Shown in pieces: positions 9,720 to 16,592 of a stretch of 64,000 nucleotides of DNA. A model generated the notes under the pieces. That model had not been told where the DNA came from and searched no databases. It saw only the letters and a list, made by a program, of their open reading frames with translations. Origin of the DNA: Microcella alkaliphila (lineage in GTDB: Bacteria > Actinomycetota > Actinomycetes > Actinomycetales > Microbacteriaceae). Positions within the stretch are counted from its first letter, which is position 1; each line of letters opens with the position of its first letter. A program made the translations under genes and the position numbers. The stretch spans positions 930,001-994,000 of the forward strand of contig NZ_AP017315.1 of NCBI RefSeq assembly GCF_002355395.1, in the 5' to 3' direction.

Positions 9720-10953
9720 GGCGGATTCAACCGGTCAGCGCAATGAGTGCTGTGAGATGAAGCAGACGCTGATCTCGGGAGGCATTCGTTGCAGGGCAAG
9801 CATGGTCATCTCAGTCGTGAGCAGAAGCAGCTCGCGCTCCGTCTCCACTCGAAGGGGTGGCGGCTCATCGATATCGCCCGCGAGATCGGCTGCACGGCCC
9901 CGATGGTCGGCCGCATGGCGCGGGAAGGGCGTCACCTCGACGGGAAGCCGTTCGGCTGGGAGCCGCGCGAGGGGCATCTGACGGTCTTCGATCGTGAGGA
10001 GATCCTGGTTGGTCTCGCGCGCGGTGACACGTTGACCGCGATCGCGCTCGCCCTGGGACGGGCGGTGTCGACGGTCAGCCGCGAGGTCAAGCGCGGCGGC
10101 GGGCGGGAGGGGTACTCGGCGTGGCGGGCGCATGAGGACGCGCGAGAGCAGGCCCGCCGACCGAAGCCGTTCAAGCTTGACGGTGGACGGCTGCTCGAGG
10201 TTGTCGCGACGCAGCTGGAGCAACTGTGGTCTCCGCAGGAGATCGCCGCCCGCCTACGGTTGGAGCATCCCGACGACCCGGAGATGCACGTGAGTCACGA
10301 GACGATCTACCAGTCCCTGTTCGTGCAGGGACGCGGGCAGTTGCGCCGCGAGCTTGCCCGCTGCCTGCGGTCAGGGCGTGCGGCACGGAAGTCGCGGACC
10401 GCGACGGACCGGCGAGGCCGGCTGCCAGGGATGGTGATGATCAGCGAGCGCCCCGCGGAGGTCGAAGACCGCGCCGTGCCGGGGCATTGGGAAGGCGACT
10501 TGATCCTCGGTGAGAACAGTCGCAGCGCCGTGGGAACCCTCGTTGAACGCAGCACCCGCCTCACACTTCTGCTGCACCTGCCCGACGGGAAGAGCGCCGA
10601 CAAGGTGGAGGCCGCAATGCGCGAGGCGATCACCGCGTTGCCGGCGTCGCTGGCGCGGACGATCACCTGGGATCAGGGCGCCGAGATGGCCAAGCATTCC
10701 GAGTTCACGACAGCGACCGGCATCCCGATCTACTTCTGCGACCCGCACTCCCCGTGGCAGCGCGGAAGCAACGAGAACACCAACGGACTGCTACGCCAGT
10801 ACCTGCCGAAGAGCACCGATCTGAGCATCGTCACCCGCGCTGAGCTGACCGCGATCCAGGACTCGCTCAACGGACGACCACGCAAAACGCTCGGCTATCT
10901 GACACCATCGGAGAAGTTCACAGAACTCGTTGCGACCACCGGTTGAATCCGCC
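9720..10953 (+). mobile_element. Complete IS30-family insertion sequence, 1,234 bp
   Basis: The left end GGCGGATTCAACCGGT (9720-9735) is the exact reverse complement of the right end (10938-10953). Target-site duplication GAT flanks both sides (9717-9719 and 10954-10956). A single transposase gene fills the element. It sits inside IS3 orfA. With both ends, the target duplication and the intact transposase, this copy may still be active. Confidence 0.93.
9789..10946 (+). CDS. IS30-family transposase
   Basis: 385 residues from a TTG start. Two N-terminal helix-turn-helix regions (REQKQLALRLHSKGW and ALGRAVSTVSREVKRGG) are followed by the DDE catalytic core: D in GHWEGDLILGEN, D in TWDQGAEMAKH and E in GSNENTNGLLRQYLPK, the IS30 signature. 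Full length for the family. The stop lies 7 nt inside the right inverted repeat. No better start than TTG is in frame. Confidence 0.95.
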   Translation: MQGKHGHLSREQKQLALRLHSKGWRLIDIAREIGCTAPMVGRMAREGRHLDGKPFGWEPREGHLTVFDREEILVGLARGDTLTAIALALGRAVSTVSREVKRGGGREGYSAWRAHEDAREQARRPKPFKLDGGRLLEVVATQLEQLWSPQEIAARLRLEHPDDPEMHVSHETIYQSLFVQGRGQLRRELARCLRSGRAARKSRTATDRRGRLPGMVMISERPAEVEDRAVPGHWEGDLILGENSRSAVGTLVERSTRLTLLLHLPDGKSADKVEAAMREAITALPASLARTITWDQGAEMAKHSEFTTATGIPIYFCDPHSPWQRGSNENTNGLLRQYLPKSTDLSIVTRAELTAIQDSLNGRPRKTLGYLTPSEKFTELVATTG

Positions 10954-11008
10954 GATCCTGCGCGATGCAGCGGTTTTCTTCGCTGGGGAACTCGACCCCC
11001 GACGCCGC

Positions 11009-11262
11009 TGATCCTCTCCTTCTTCGAGGAGCAGCGTTCTCTTGGCCGCTCGGTCGGGTCGATCTGCATGGTTCTGCGTGAGCAGGGCGTGCCGGTCGCC
11101 GAGCGCACCTATCGGGGCTGGAAGCGTGCCCAGCCCAGTCAGCGAGATATCGACGACGCCCACCTGATCGAGGCGATCCGCGCCGCCCGCGTAGGCGACA
11201 AGGGTGAGCCAACACCTGAGTCGCTTTATGGGCGCCGGAAGATGACCGCGCTGCTGCGCGGC
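11009..11262 (+). pseudogene. IS3-family transposase OrfB, N-terminal fragment
   Basis: Reads LILSFFEEQRSLGRSVGSIC, then VLREQGVPVAERTYRGWKR and ESLYGRRKMTALLR, the N-terminal part of IS3 OrfB before the DDE (rve) domain. It overlaps the OrfA stop in another frame, as expected where OrfB is made by programmed frameshifting. After 11262 the sequence no longer matches the family, so the catalytic domain is gone. Confidence 0.75.
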
Positions 11263-11367
11263 TCCATCAACTCGACGTGGTCAGTGAGTGTCTCGCCCAC
11301 GCTAGGGCATTCCGGGGGCAACAGTCTGGTGCCCGTTGGAGGACACGCGACAGCGGGGTCGCCTGAC

Positions 11368-11390
11368 ATGTGTGGATAAAAACCACACAT
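11368..11390. promoter_or_regulatory. Inverted repeat upstream of AbiEi-like antitoxin gene
   Basis: ATGTGTGG (11368-11375) and CCACACAT (11383-11390) are perfect inverted arms around an A-rich 7-nt spacer, 30 bp before the antitoxin ATG. There is no T-run, so an operator is more likely than a terminator. AbiEi proteins are known to repress their own operon by binding inverted repeats. Confidence 0.5.
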
Positions 11391-11420
11391 AGTTGAGCTT
11401 CCTGTGCGAGGATTGTATCC

Positions 11421-12011
11421 ATGAAGGAGCTGGACGAATCGCTCCCGTCGACGTTCACGACGGAGACCTCACGGGCGCACGGTGTGCATCCGCGAGATCT
11501 GTATGCCTGGCGAGATGGCGGGCAGGTCATCGAACTCTCGCGCGGGGTCTTCCGTCGAGCAGACGCGCCCCCGGCGTCTTACCCCGACATGATCGCCGTG
11601 GCGCACCGCGCTCCTCGCGCGATCGTGTGCTGTATCTCGGCGGCAGCGGTCCACGACTTGACGGATGAGATGCCGGCGTCGGTGCAGGTCGCTGTTCCCA
11701 AACGGTCGCATACTCCGGTGATCGCTTACCCGCCCGTGACGGTGTTTCGCTTCGAGGAGGCCACGTTTGAACTCGGTGTGACCGCGTTCGAGGCGGGGCC
11801 AGGGGAGCCGGTCCGCATCTACGACGCGGCGAGGACGGTGGTGGATCTCATGCGATTTCGGAAACGCCTTGGCGAGCCGATTGCGCACGCCGCGCTTCAC
11901 CGATACCTGGCAGCGTCGAACTCGAAACCGGCACTGCTGCTGGAGTACGCGGAGGCGCTGAGGACGTTTGGGCCGATGCGCGCTGCGCTCGATATTGCGA
12001 GTGCCCGATGA
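11421..12011 (+). CDS. AbiEi-like antitoxin / transcriptional repressor (type IV TA)
   Basis: 196 residues. The N-terminal winged-helix-like part (TSRAHGVHPRDLYAWRDGG, then ELSRGVFRRAD) and the central segment with a conserved CCISAAAVHDL box and VAVPKRS strand fit the AbiEi antitoxin family. In that family the N-terminal domain represses the operon and the C-terminal domain counters toxicity without binding the toxin. The stop overlaps the toxin start by 11 nt, a coupled antitoxin-first arrangement. It is the first of two such modules on the island; the other faces it at 16219. Confidence 0.85.
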   Translation: MKELDESLPSTFTTETSRAHGVHPRDLYAWRDGGQVIELSRGVFRRADAPPASYPDMIAVAHRAPRAIVCCISAAAVHDLTDEMPASVQVAVPKRSHTPVIAYPPVTVFRFEEATFELGVTAFEAGPGEPVRIYDAARTVVDLMRFRKRLGEPIAHAALHRYLAASNSKPALLLEYAEALRTFGPMRAALDIASAR

Positions 12012-12966
12012 GTCGCCCCACGCGAGAGAGCGCCTCAGGGCGCGCTACCTCGACCTGCAGAACCAGGCTCGCCGCCAGAAGCGTGGAACGCAGGAACTGC
12101 TCACGATGTACATCGTCGAGCGCTGGCTGTCGCGCATGTCGCGCTCACCATACGCCGCGGACTTCATCCTGAAGGGCGGGATGTTGCTGGCTTCCTTCGG
12201 CACCCGCCGTCCCACGGTCGACGCCGACGCCCTCGCTCGTAACATGGCCTCTGATCAAGAGACCGTGGCCCGCCGTGTGGCCGAGATCGCCGCGATCGAA
12301 GACCCAGACGACGGCGTGGAGTTTCTGCCCGACACGGTCACCACTGCGGTGATTCGTGATGACGCGCTGTATTCCGGCGTGCGGGTGACGATGACGGCAC
12401 AGCTCGCAACAGCGCAGGTCAAATTGCGGCTCGACATCAACTTCGGCGACCCCGTCACTCCGGCCCCGCGAACAGTTGAGCTGCCGTCGCTGCTGCCGGA
12501 CGCTCCGCCGATCCGCATCTTGGGCTACCCGATCGAGACGGTACTGGCGGAGAAACTCGCCACCGCGATCGAACTAGGACGAGCGAATACGCGCGTGCGT
12601 GACTTCGCTGACATCCATCTCTTGACCGGCACGCAGGCTCTCCAGTGCGGGGAACTGCGTGACGCGCTCACGGCGACCGCAACTTTCCGCGGGACCACGT
12701 TGATTCCGTTAGCGCAGGCCACCGAGGGGCTCGCAGTGCTCCGAGACTCAACCTATGTCGCCTACCGGAAGGGGCTCGGCGAGGCGGGCGCGAGTCTGCC
12801 GGAGAGGTTCTCCGACACCGTTGCTGCGGTTGCCGACTTCGTCGACCCGGCGCTGGACGGGCTCGACGCCGAGGCTGTGTGGAGCCCCGCCGAACGGAGC
12901 TGGAGCACGGCACCCGGAGCACCGTCTGAGCCGACCGAGCCGGCTACAGGTAGGGCGGAACTGTGA
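12001..12966 (+). CDS. AbiEii/AbiGii-family nucleotidyltransferase toxin
   Basis: 321 residues from the GTG at 12001, inside the antitoxin gene. Nucleotidyltransferase features: FILKGGMLLASFG (KGG at residues 58-60), PTVDADALAR with a D-x-D metal pair (D74, D76), KLRLDINFGD, then VLAEKLATAIELGRANTRVRD and a DIHLL motif. AbiEii toxins transfer nucleotides and cause reversible growth arrest, in some cases giving phage abortive infection. The usual D-L-D is D-A-D here, but both acidic residues are kept. The C-terminal 40 residues are a low-complexity acidic/proline tail. Confidence 0.87.
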   Translation: MPDESPHARERLRARYLDLQNQARRQKRGTQELLTMYIVERWLSRMSRSPYAADFILKGGMLLASFGTRRPTVDADALARNMASDQETVARRVAEIAAIEDPDDGVEFLPDTVTTAVIRDDALYSGVRVTMTAQLATAQVKLRLDINFGDPVTPAPRTVELPSLLPDAPPIRILGYPIETVLAEKLATAIELGRANTRVRDFADIHLLTGTQALQCGELRDALTATATFRGTTLIPLAQATEGLAVLRDSTYVAYRKGLGEAGASLPERFSDTVAAVADFVDPALDGLDAEAVWSPAERSWSTAPGAPSEPTEPATGRAEL

Positions 12967-13011
12967 CGATTTCTGTCGGACCTGGCCGCAGCCAATTCGG
13001 TAACCAGACGG

Positions 13012-14457
13012 TCAGGCCCGTATGACGGCCCGGGCGATTGCGGCGACAGCCGTGTTCACGCCCTTGGGTCGCCAGTTCGCGCGCATGGCGCCTGCGAGCA
13101 GGTTGAGCGCGTCGAGCGTGGGGCTGTCGGGGGAGGGGGCACGGTAAGGGTCCTCACGGTCGCGCCAGCCGAGGTCGAACAGGAGTTCGCTGATGCTCGC
13201 TTCCCACAGTTCAGCGGGTGTCTCGTTCGCGACGACGGCGAGCGCCATCCAGCCGGCGTGTCGCTCTGCGGGGGTCGTTCCGAGCGGGAGCCGGCCGGTG
13301 ATCTGGCGCAGGATCGCTTGCGGATCGTCCCGCCGTGCCGCGATTGCCCGAGTCGGGGCGATGCGGCCTTTGCGCACCGACACGAGCCCCAACGCTCGTG
13401 CCGTGGCGCGGAGGTCCCAGACGGGCCAGGTGAGGTCTTCGCGGTTGGCCTTGCCGATCCACCATTCGGTGATGCCCGTGTGATGTGCGATCTGCTCGAC
13501 AGCCGCGGGCTTCAGGTACCCGGCGCCGGTGAGCGCGACGCCGTCCCCGACGACGTCGAGGAGCACACCGAACGGCTCGATGAGATCGGCAGCCTCGTCG
13601 GTGCCGACATCAATGGCACCGGAAGCGGATGGATGCGCAAGCGCGTCGCGCAGGCCGCGTGCGCCGCGGTTTCGCGCCAGCTCGAGCAGCGACTCGAGTT
13701 CCTCCACGACCGGGATCGGCTCCGCGGTGACTGCGGCGATGAGTTCGTTCGTCTCATCGATATCGAAGGCGTCGGGGTGCCAGCCGTCGGGCAGCCATGC
13801 GTGTCCTTCCTCAGCACTGTCGAACACCTCAGGGCGGAGCGTGTCGTCGTAGTCGCTGCGCACCCAATCCGCGAGTTCGCTGTAGCCCCAGACGCCGCCG
13901 CAGTCTTCTGGTGGACAGGCGAGCTTCCCGCCGACGCATACCGGAGCCGATGGAGGGCCGTCGAGCACCTTCTCGACGCGCAGGAGGTGCTTCCAGTCAT
14001 CTCCGAAGTCGTAGTCGTACCAGAGCCGGTCGCCCTCATCAGCGATGACCTGGTCGAGGCGCACATTGTCTTCGAGCATCCCCTCGTCGCCCTCGTCGAG
14101 GTCGAACTGGGTGAGGAACTCCGGAGCGTTGCGGTCATTGCTCGTGCGGAAGCGGTGCAGGTGGCTGTCGGTCCATCCCATCGCCGCCTGGATCTCCTCG
14201 TGCAGCCGCGGGAGGAGGATTTCGCCGGGCACCTCGACACGTCGCCACACCGGCGGCTTCGTGCGCTGCAGATCGATACGGATGCGGAAACCCCGCACCG
14301 TTGCGGGGACGGCGAGGAGCTGCGGTTCGGGGCGCCGCCAGAGATCGTCCAGGCCTCCCGAGTCGAACGATTCGCTAGGCTGAACCGACATCGCGCTCGC
14401 GCGGATGTGGTCAATGAACTTCTGAATGTCCGCCGCCTCGAAGCTCTCAGCCGCCAT
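13012..14457 (-). CDS. Plasmid pRiA4b ORF-3 family protein
   Basis: 481 residues from the ATG at 14457, which has GGGAGAG about 8 nt upstream. Residues 40-220 carry the pRiA4b ORF-3/IS1096 TnpR-like domain: FRIRIDLQRTKPPVWRRVEVP, FDLDEGDEGM, WYDYDFGDDWKHLLRVEKVL, CPPEDCGGVWGY. The C-terminal half is a helical region without a recognised domain. Family members are common passengers of plasmids, transposons and defence-type islands; no biochemical role is established. It stands alone between the two toxin-antitoxin modules and converges with the first toxin gene (45 nt gap). Confidence 0.85.
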   Translation of the reverse strand: MAAESFEAADIQKFIDHIRASAMSVQPSESFDSGGLDDLWRRPEPQLLAVPATVRGFRIRIDLQRTKPPVWRRVEVPGEILLPRLHEEIQAAMGWTDSHLHRFRTSNDRNAPEFLTQFDLDEGDEGMLEDNVRLDQVIADEGDRLWYDYDFGDDWKHLLRVEKVLDGPPSAPVCVGGKLACPPEDCGGVWGYSELADWVRSDYDDTLRPEVFDSAEEGHAWLPDGWHPDAFDIDETNELIAAVTAEPIPVVEELESLLELARNRGARGLRDALAHPSASGAIDVGTDEAADLIEPFGVLLDVVGDGVALTGAGYLKPAAVEQIAHHTGITEWWIGKANREDLTWPVWDLRATARALGLVSVRKGRIAPTRAIAARRDDPQAILRQITGRLPLGTTPAERHAGWMALAVVANETPAELWEASISELLFDLGWRDREDPYRAPSPDSPTLDALNLLAGAMRANWRPKGVNTAVAAIARAVIRA

Positions 14458-14633
14458 ACATGCTCTCCCGGTTCCGTGCGCCTCGATTGACAACGCAGCA
14501 TCACGAACAATTCTGGCTCAGCGGATGCTGCCCCCCAACTGCTGGGTGGGAAGCGTCCATCGGGGCGCGCACCCCGACAGGCGAGAGGCGGCGCGACAGA
14601 ATGGAGCCGATCCCGATCGCCGGAGGTGAGCCC

Positions 14634-14789
14634 ATGAAGCGCAAGAACGTCACTCGTGAGGCGCTTCATCGTGCCGCCCTGCGTTCCACGCGGGCGTCGG
14701 CGGCGCTGGAGAACAGGTCGGTGCCGGTCGGTGTTACTCGCTCTGAACGGGTCGAGCGCTTCCTCGCCGCCCGCAAGCAGCGCGTTTGA
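14634..14789 (+). CDS. Small basic protein, unknown
   Basis: 51 residues (MKRKNVTREALHRAALRS...), strongly basic, starting 7 nt after a good ribosome-binding site GGAGGTG. It is preceded by 176 bp without other genes and is divergent from the pRiA4b-type gene. No family recognised. The RBS and codon use favour a real gene, but a 51-residue frame can occur by chance. Confidence 0.45.
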   Translation: MKRKNVTREALHRAALRSTRASAALENRSVPVGVTRSERVERFLAARKQRV

Positions 14790-14855
14790 CGGGCATCGAG
14801 CCCGGCTATGGCAAAACGCCGGTGGAGTTCGATCAACTGTTGAGAGGTTAAGGGA

Positions 14856-15710
14856 TCAGCTCTGCGCGATGCGTGCGATGAGTTCGTTGACCCAGATAAT
14901 CGCGTCATCGACAGTTGCCAGGACGTCGAGGCCGTTGGCTGCTTCCTCGTAGAGTGTGTCCCAACGATCCCCAGCGGCCATGCGTGGCGGCCATGTCTGC
15001 TGACGTCGGTATTCGAAGAGCCTCGTACACGTCGCCTTGGTCAACAACAGATCCACCGGTTCGCCAGCCTCGAGAATCTGAAGATCGACCAGGTCGTGTG
15101 CCCGCTCACTTCCTGCTGCGGAGAGTGCGTGAAGCTTCTGCGCGATCTGGTGATCTGCGCGCAGCACAGGAATCGGTCGGGGTGCTTCGAGGCCGACCTC
15201 GGTAAACAGCTCCGCGAGGTCGTGCGCAAGCCGGTACTCGGGCTCTTCTGCGTCACCGATCTCGTTGTGGCCCAACTCGAAGGCGACCGTGCACCATGGG
15301 CGACCCCGATAGTCGAGCTTCACCTCGAAGGGCTGCATGACGTACGTGGTCGGCACCCCCGTCGGGCGTGGTGCTTGCTTTTCGATGAGCCGCCCGGTGA
15401 ATCCCGCCCATCCTGCGGCGAGGGACTCTTCAAAATCGCTGCGGAACTGATTCAGAGGCCCACGTCTGGCCACATCGAGATCCCTCGTGAACCGAGAGCC
15501 TCGACCGAAACGCAGCGCCATCGCACTTCCGCCTTTGACAGCGCCGCCGGGCAGCATCTGCCCGACGACGACCAGCGCCATCCCCACACGCCGACGAGAA
15601 GCGAGTCCTTCGTCTCCTTCGAGATTGCGGATCCGTTGCTCCAGAGAGCGGAGATTCGGCGGCGGCGTGTCATAGCTCAGCGCTGGAGTTCCTTTCGCAC
15701 GTGTTGCCAT
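14856..15710 (-). CDS. Second AbiEii-like nucleotidyltransferase toxin
   Basis: 284 residues from the ATG at 15710; the longer frame upstream lies within the antitoxin gene. KGGSAMALRFGRGSRFTRDLDV (residues 59-80; G-G-S and the D-L-D metal pair) and a third acidic residue in EVKLDYRG are the nucleotidyltransferase core. HQIAQKLHALS and the DLVDLQIL motif follow, as in DUF1814/AbiEii proteins. It overlaps its antitoxin gene by 34 nt. It is clearly diverged from the toxin at 12001, so it is not a recent duplicate. Confidence 0.87.
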   Translation of the reverse strand: MATRAKGTPALSYDTPPPNLRSLEQRIRNLEGDEGLASRRRVGMALVVVGQMLPGGAVKGGSAMALRFGRGSRFTRDLDVARRGPLNQFRSDFEESLAAGWAGFTGRLIEKQAPRPTGVPTTYVMQPFEVKLDYRGRPWCTVAFELGHNEIGDAEEPEYRLAHDLAELFTEVGLEAPRPIPVLRADHQIAQKLHALSAAGSERAHDLVDLQILEAGEPVDLLLTKATCTRLFEYRRQQTWPPRMAAGDRWDTLYEEAANGLDVLATVDDAIIWVNELIARIAQS

Positions 15711-16219
15711 TCGGCGGTCGTCAGGAGACCCTCTGCTCTCGCCTGCTTGGCTGCCGACAGGAGCCGTTCGTCCTGGATACGACCGCGGCACTCGATGAGT
15801 GCGTCGGCGACCGGCTGTGCCCGAAGACCCTCATAGAGTGTGGTGCGTGCGCCAGGGGTGACCTGAGTCAACTCGATGTAGGCAGGAAGTCGCGGCCTGG
15901 CGCGGCGCGGGACGGCGACCTTCACCTGCCGTGGATTCACGTCGGCAAGACCGAACAGTGCTAGGACGGACTCGCCGTGCAGATACGCGTCCTCTCCGAC
16001 CCGGAGCAGCGCTTCTGCGTACTGGTCGTAGGGTGTTGGAGGGATGTCGGCCACGCGGTACAGGCCGTAGGCGACGTTCTCGACCCCGCCCCGCGCCGCG
16101 AGCTTGGGAAGCTCGATCGGCGGGACCCCAGCCTCCGCTGCTTCCCGCGTGGTGACGTAGCCATAGTGGTCGAGCGCGATCTCGCGCACCACTTCCCGGT
16201 ACTTCGCTTCAGCCGCCAT
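15677..16219 (-). CDS. Second AbiEi-like antitoxin / repressor
   Basis: 180 residues. N-terminal helix-turn-helix (IALDHYGYVTTREAAEAG, then LPKLAARGGVENVAYGLYR) and central YLHGESVLALFGLADV and VAVPRRARP strands match the AbiEi-like type IV antitoxin layout. The -10 box TATAAT lies 6 nt before the ATG, so the mRNA is probably leaderless. A 34-bp palindrome (16220-16253) covers this promoter, suggesting tight autorepression. The toxin gene follows on the same strand with overlap. Confidence 0.86.
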   Translation of the reverse strand: MAAEAKYREVVREIALDHYGYVTTREAAEAGVPPIELPKLAARGGVENVAYGLYRVADIPPTPYDQYAEALLRVGEDAYLHGESVLALFGLADVNPRQVKVAVPRRARPRLPAYIELTQVTPGARTTLYEGLRAQPVADALIECRGRIQDERLLSAAKQARAEGLLTTAEWQHVRKELQR

Positions 16220-16253
16220 GTCACAATTATACCGAAAACGGTAGTGTTGTGAC
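16220..16253. promoter_or_regulatory. 34-bp composite palindrome over the second antitoxin promoter
   Basis: Nested perfect arms: GTCACAA (16220-16226) with TTGTGAC (16247-16253) outside, and TACCG (16230-16234) with CGGTA (16239-16243) inside, around AAAA. Only the 3-bp linkers break the symmetry. It abuts the start codon and contains the minus-strand TATAAT box. This is the expected shape of an operator bound by a dimer pair. Confidence 0.65.
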
Positions 16254-16490
16254 GGGATGCGTGATGGTCGTTCAGTCAGCCTTCTGGTTCACGACGCACT
16301 ATTGAGCGAGGCTGACGGGAACCAACACGGTGACCAGATTGGTGACCAGAAACCCTCCCCGAGAGGCGCTAATCAGCACGAATCACTGCGTAGCTGTCGG
16401 TAGCCCGCGGTAGACTTGACCCCATGAGATCCCTGAAATTACGGGGAACTCCATCGATTCGGGGCTTCGCTCGGACGGGCCAGGCGGCTC
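16254..16490. other. Right end of the island, no gene; outward promoter
   Basis: No gene is supported. Visible are a tandem GGTGACCAGA repeat (around 16330-16350) and a leaderless-type promoter, TAGACT (16411-16416), 7 nt before an ATG at 16424. That ATG opens a 40-codon frame that runs across the right attachment repeat to a stop at 16546. The direct repeats would suit binding sites of the lost recombinase, but this is speculation. Confidence 0.35.
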
Positions 16491-16525
16491 TCAGTTGTTC
16501 TTGGTTCGAGTCCAGGTACCCCAGC
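16491..16525. repeat. attR: right 35-bp direct repeat
   Basis: Exact copy of the tRNA-Gln 3' part at 9088-9122. It has no 5' half of a tRNA before it, so it is not a second tRNA gene. It marks the right border of the island; chromosomal DNA resumes at 16526. Confidence 0.93.
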
Positions 16526-16533
16526 TTTTCAAG

Positions 16534-16558
16534 ACCCCCGCGATGACCGGGGGTTTTG
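16534..16558 (+). terminator. Displaced terminator of tRNA-Gln
   Basis: ACCCCCG (16534-16540) and CGGGGGT (16548-16554) form a stem followed by TTTTG. It lies 9 nt after the attR copy of the tRNA end, the position a tRNA terminator would have had before integration. It resembles the terminator after tRNA-Glu at 22293. Confidence 0.75.
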
Positions 16559-16592
16559 TTGTTTTCGGCCGCCCGCCGCGTACGCTCGGGGC

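Larger units (their letters stand above)
9463..11011 (+). pseudogene. IS3-family transposase OrfA (helix-turn-helix), interrupted
   Basis: From the ATG at 9463 the protein reads MPRKIPKETRQRAMRLVLD and continues through a helix-turn-helix (GAESLRRWVRQAQVDAG) and a leucine-zipper-like segment (KLERENRELREANA), as in IS3 OrfA proteins. The frame breaks at 9720 where IS30 is inserted. It resumes at 10954 as ILRDAAVFFAGELDPRRR and stops at 11011. Removing IS30 and one GAT copy restores a continuous OrfA, so the interruption is recent enough to reconstruct exactly. Confidence 0.85.
9402..11262 (+). mobile_element. IS3-family element remnant, split by IS30 and truncated on the right
   Basis: The left end is probably near 9402 (TGAGTGAACCGTCCCC, directly upstream of orfA). 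OrfA and the start of OrfB are readable once the IS30 insertion (9720-10953 plus one target copy) is removed. Homology to IS3 transposase stops after GRRKMTALLRG at about 11262, so most of the DDE domain and the right inverted repeat are missing. The element cannot transpose by itself. Confidence 0.75.
9088..16525. mobile_element. tRNA-Gln-integrated genomic island, no integrase left
   Basis: A 35-bp stretch from the tRNA-Gln anticodon arm to its 3' end is repeated exactly at 16491-16525, the classic footprint of tyrosine-recombinase integration. The DNA between is about 7.4 kb. It contains an IS3 remnant split by an IS30 element, two AbiE-like toxin-antitoxin modules and a pRiA4b ORF-3 family gene, and it looks visibly more AT-rich than the flanks. 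The terminator that would suit the tRNA now lies just past the right repeat (16534). No integrase or excisionase is recognisable, so the element is probably immobile on its own. Confidence 0.88.

Noticed and set aside
13258..14490. 410-codon plus-strand frame opposite the pRiA4b ORF-3 gene
   Set aside because: The minus-strand frame carries a recognisable domain with a ribosome-binding site; the plus frame has none.
16491..16525. A second tRNA-Gln gene
   Set aside because: Only the 3' half is present; there is no acceptor 5' strand, D-arm or anticodon.
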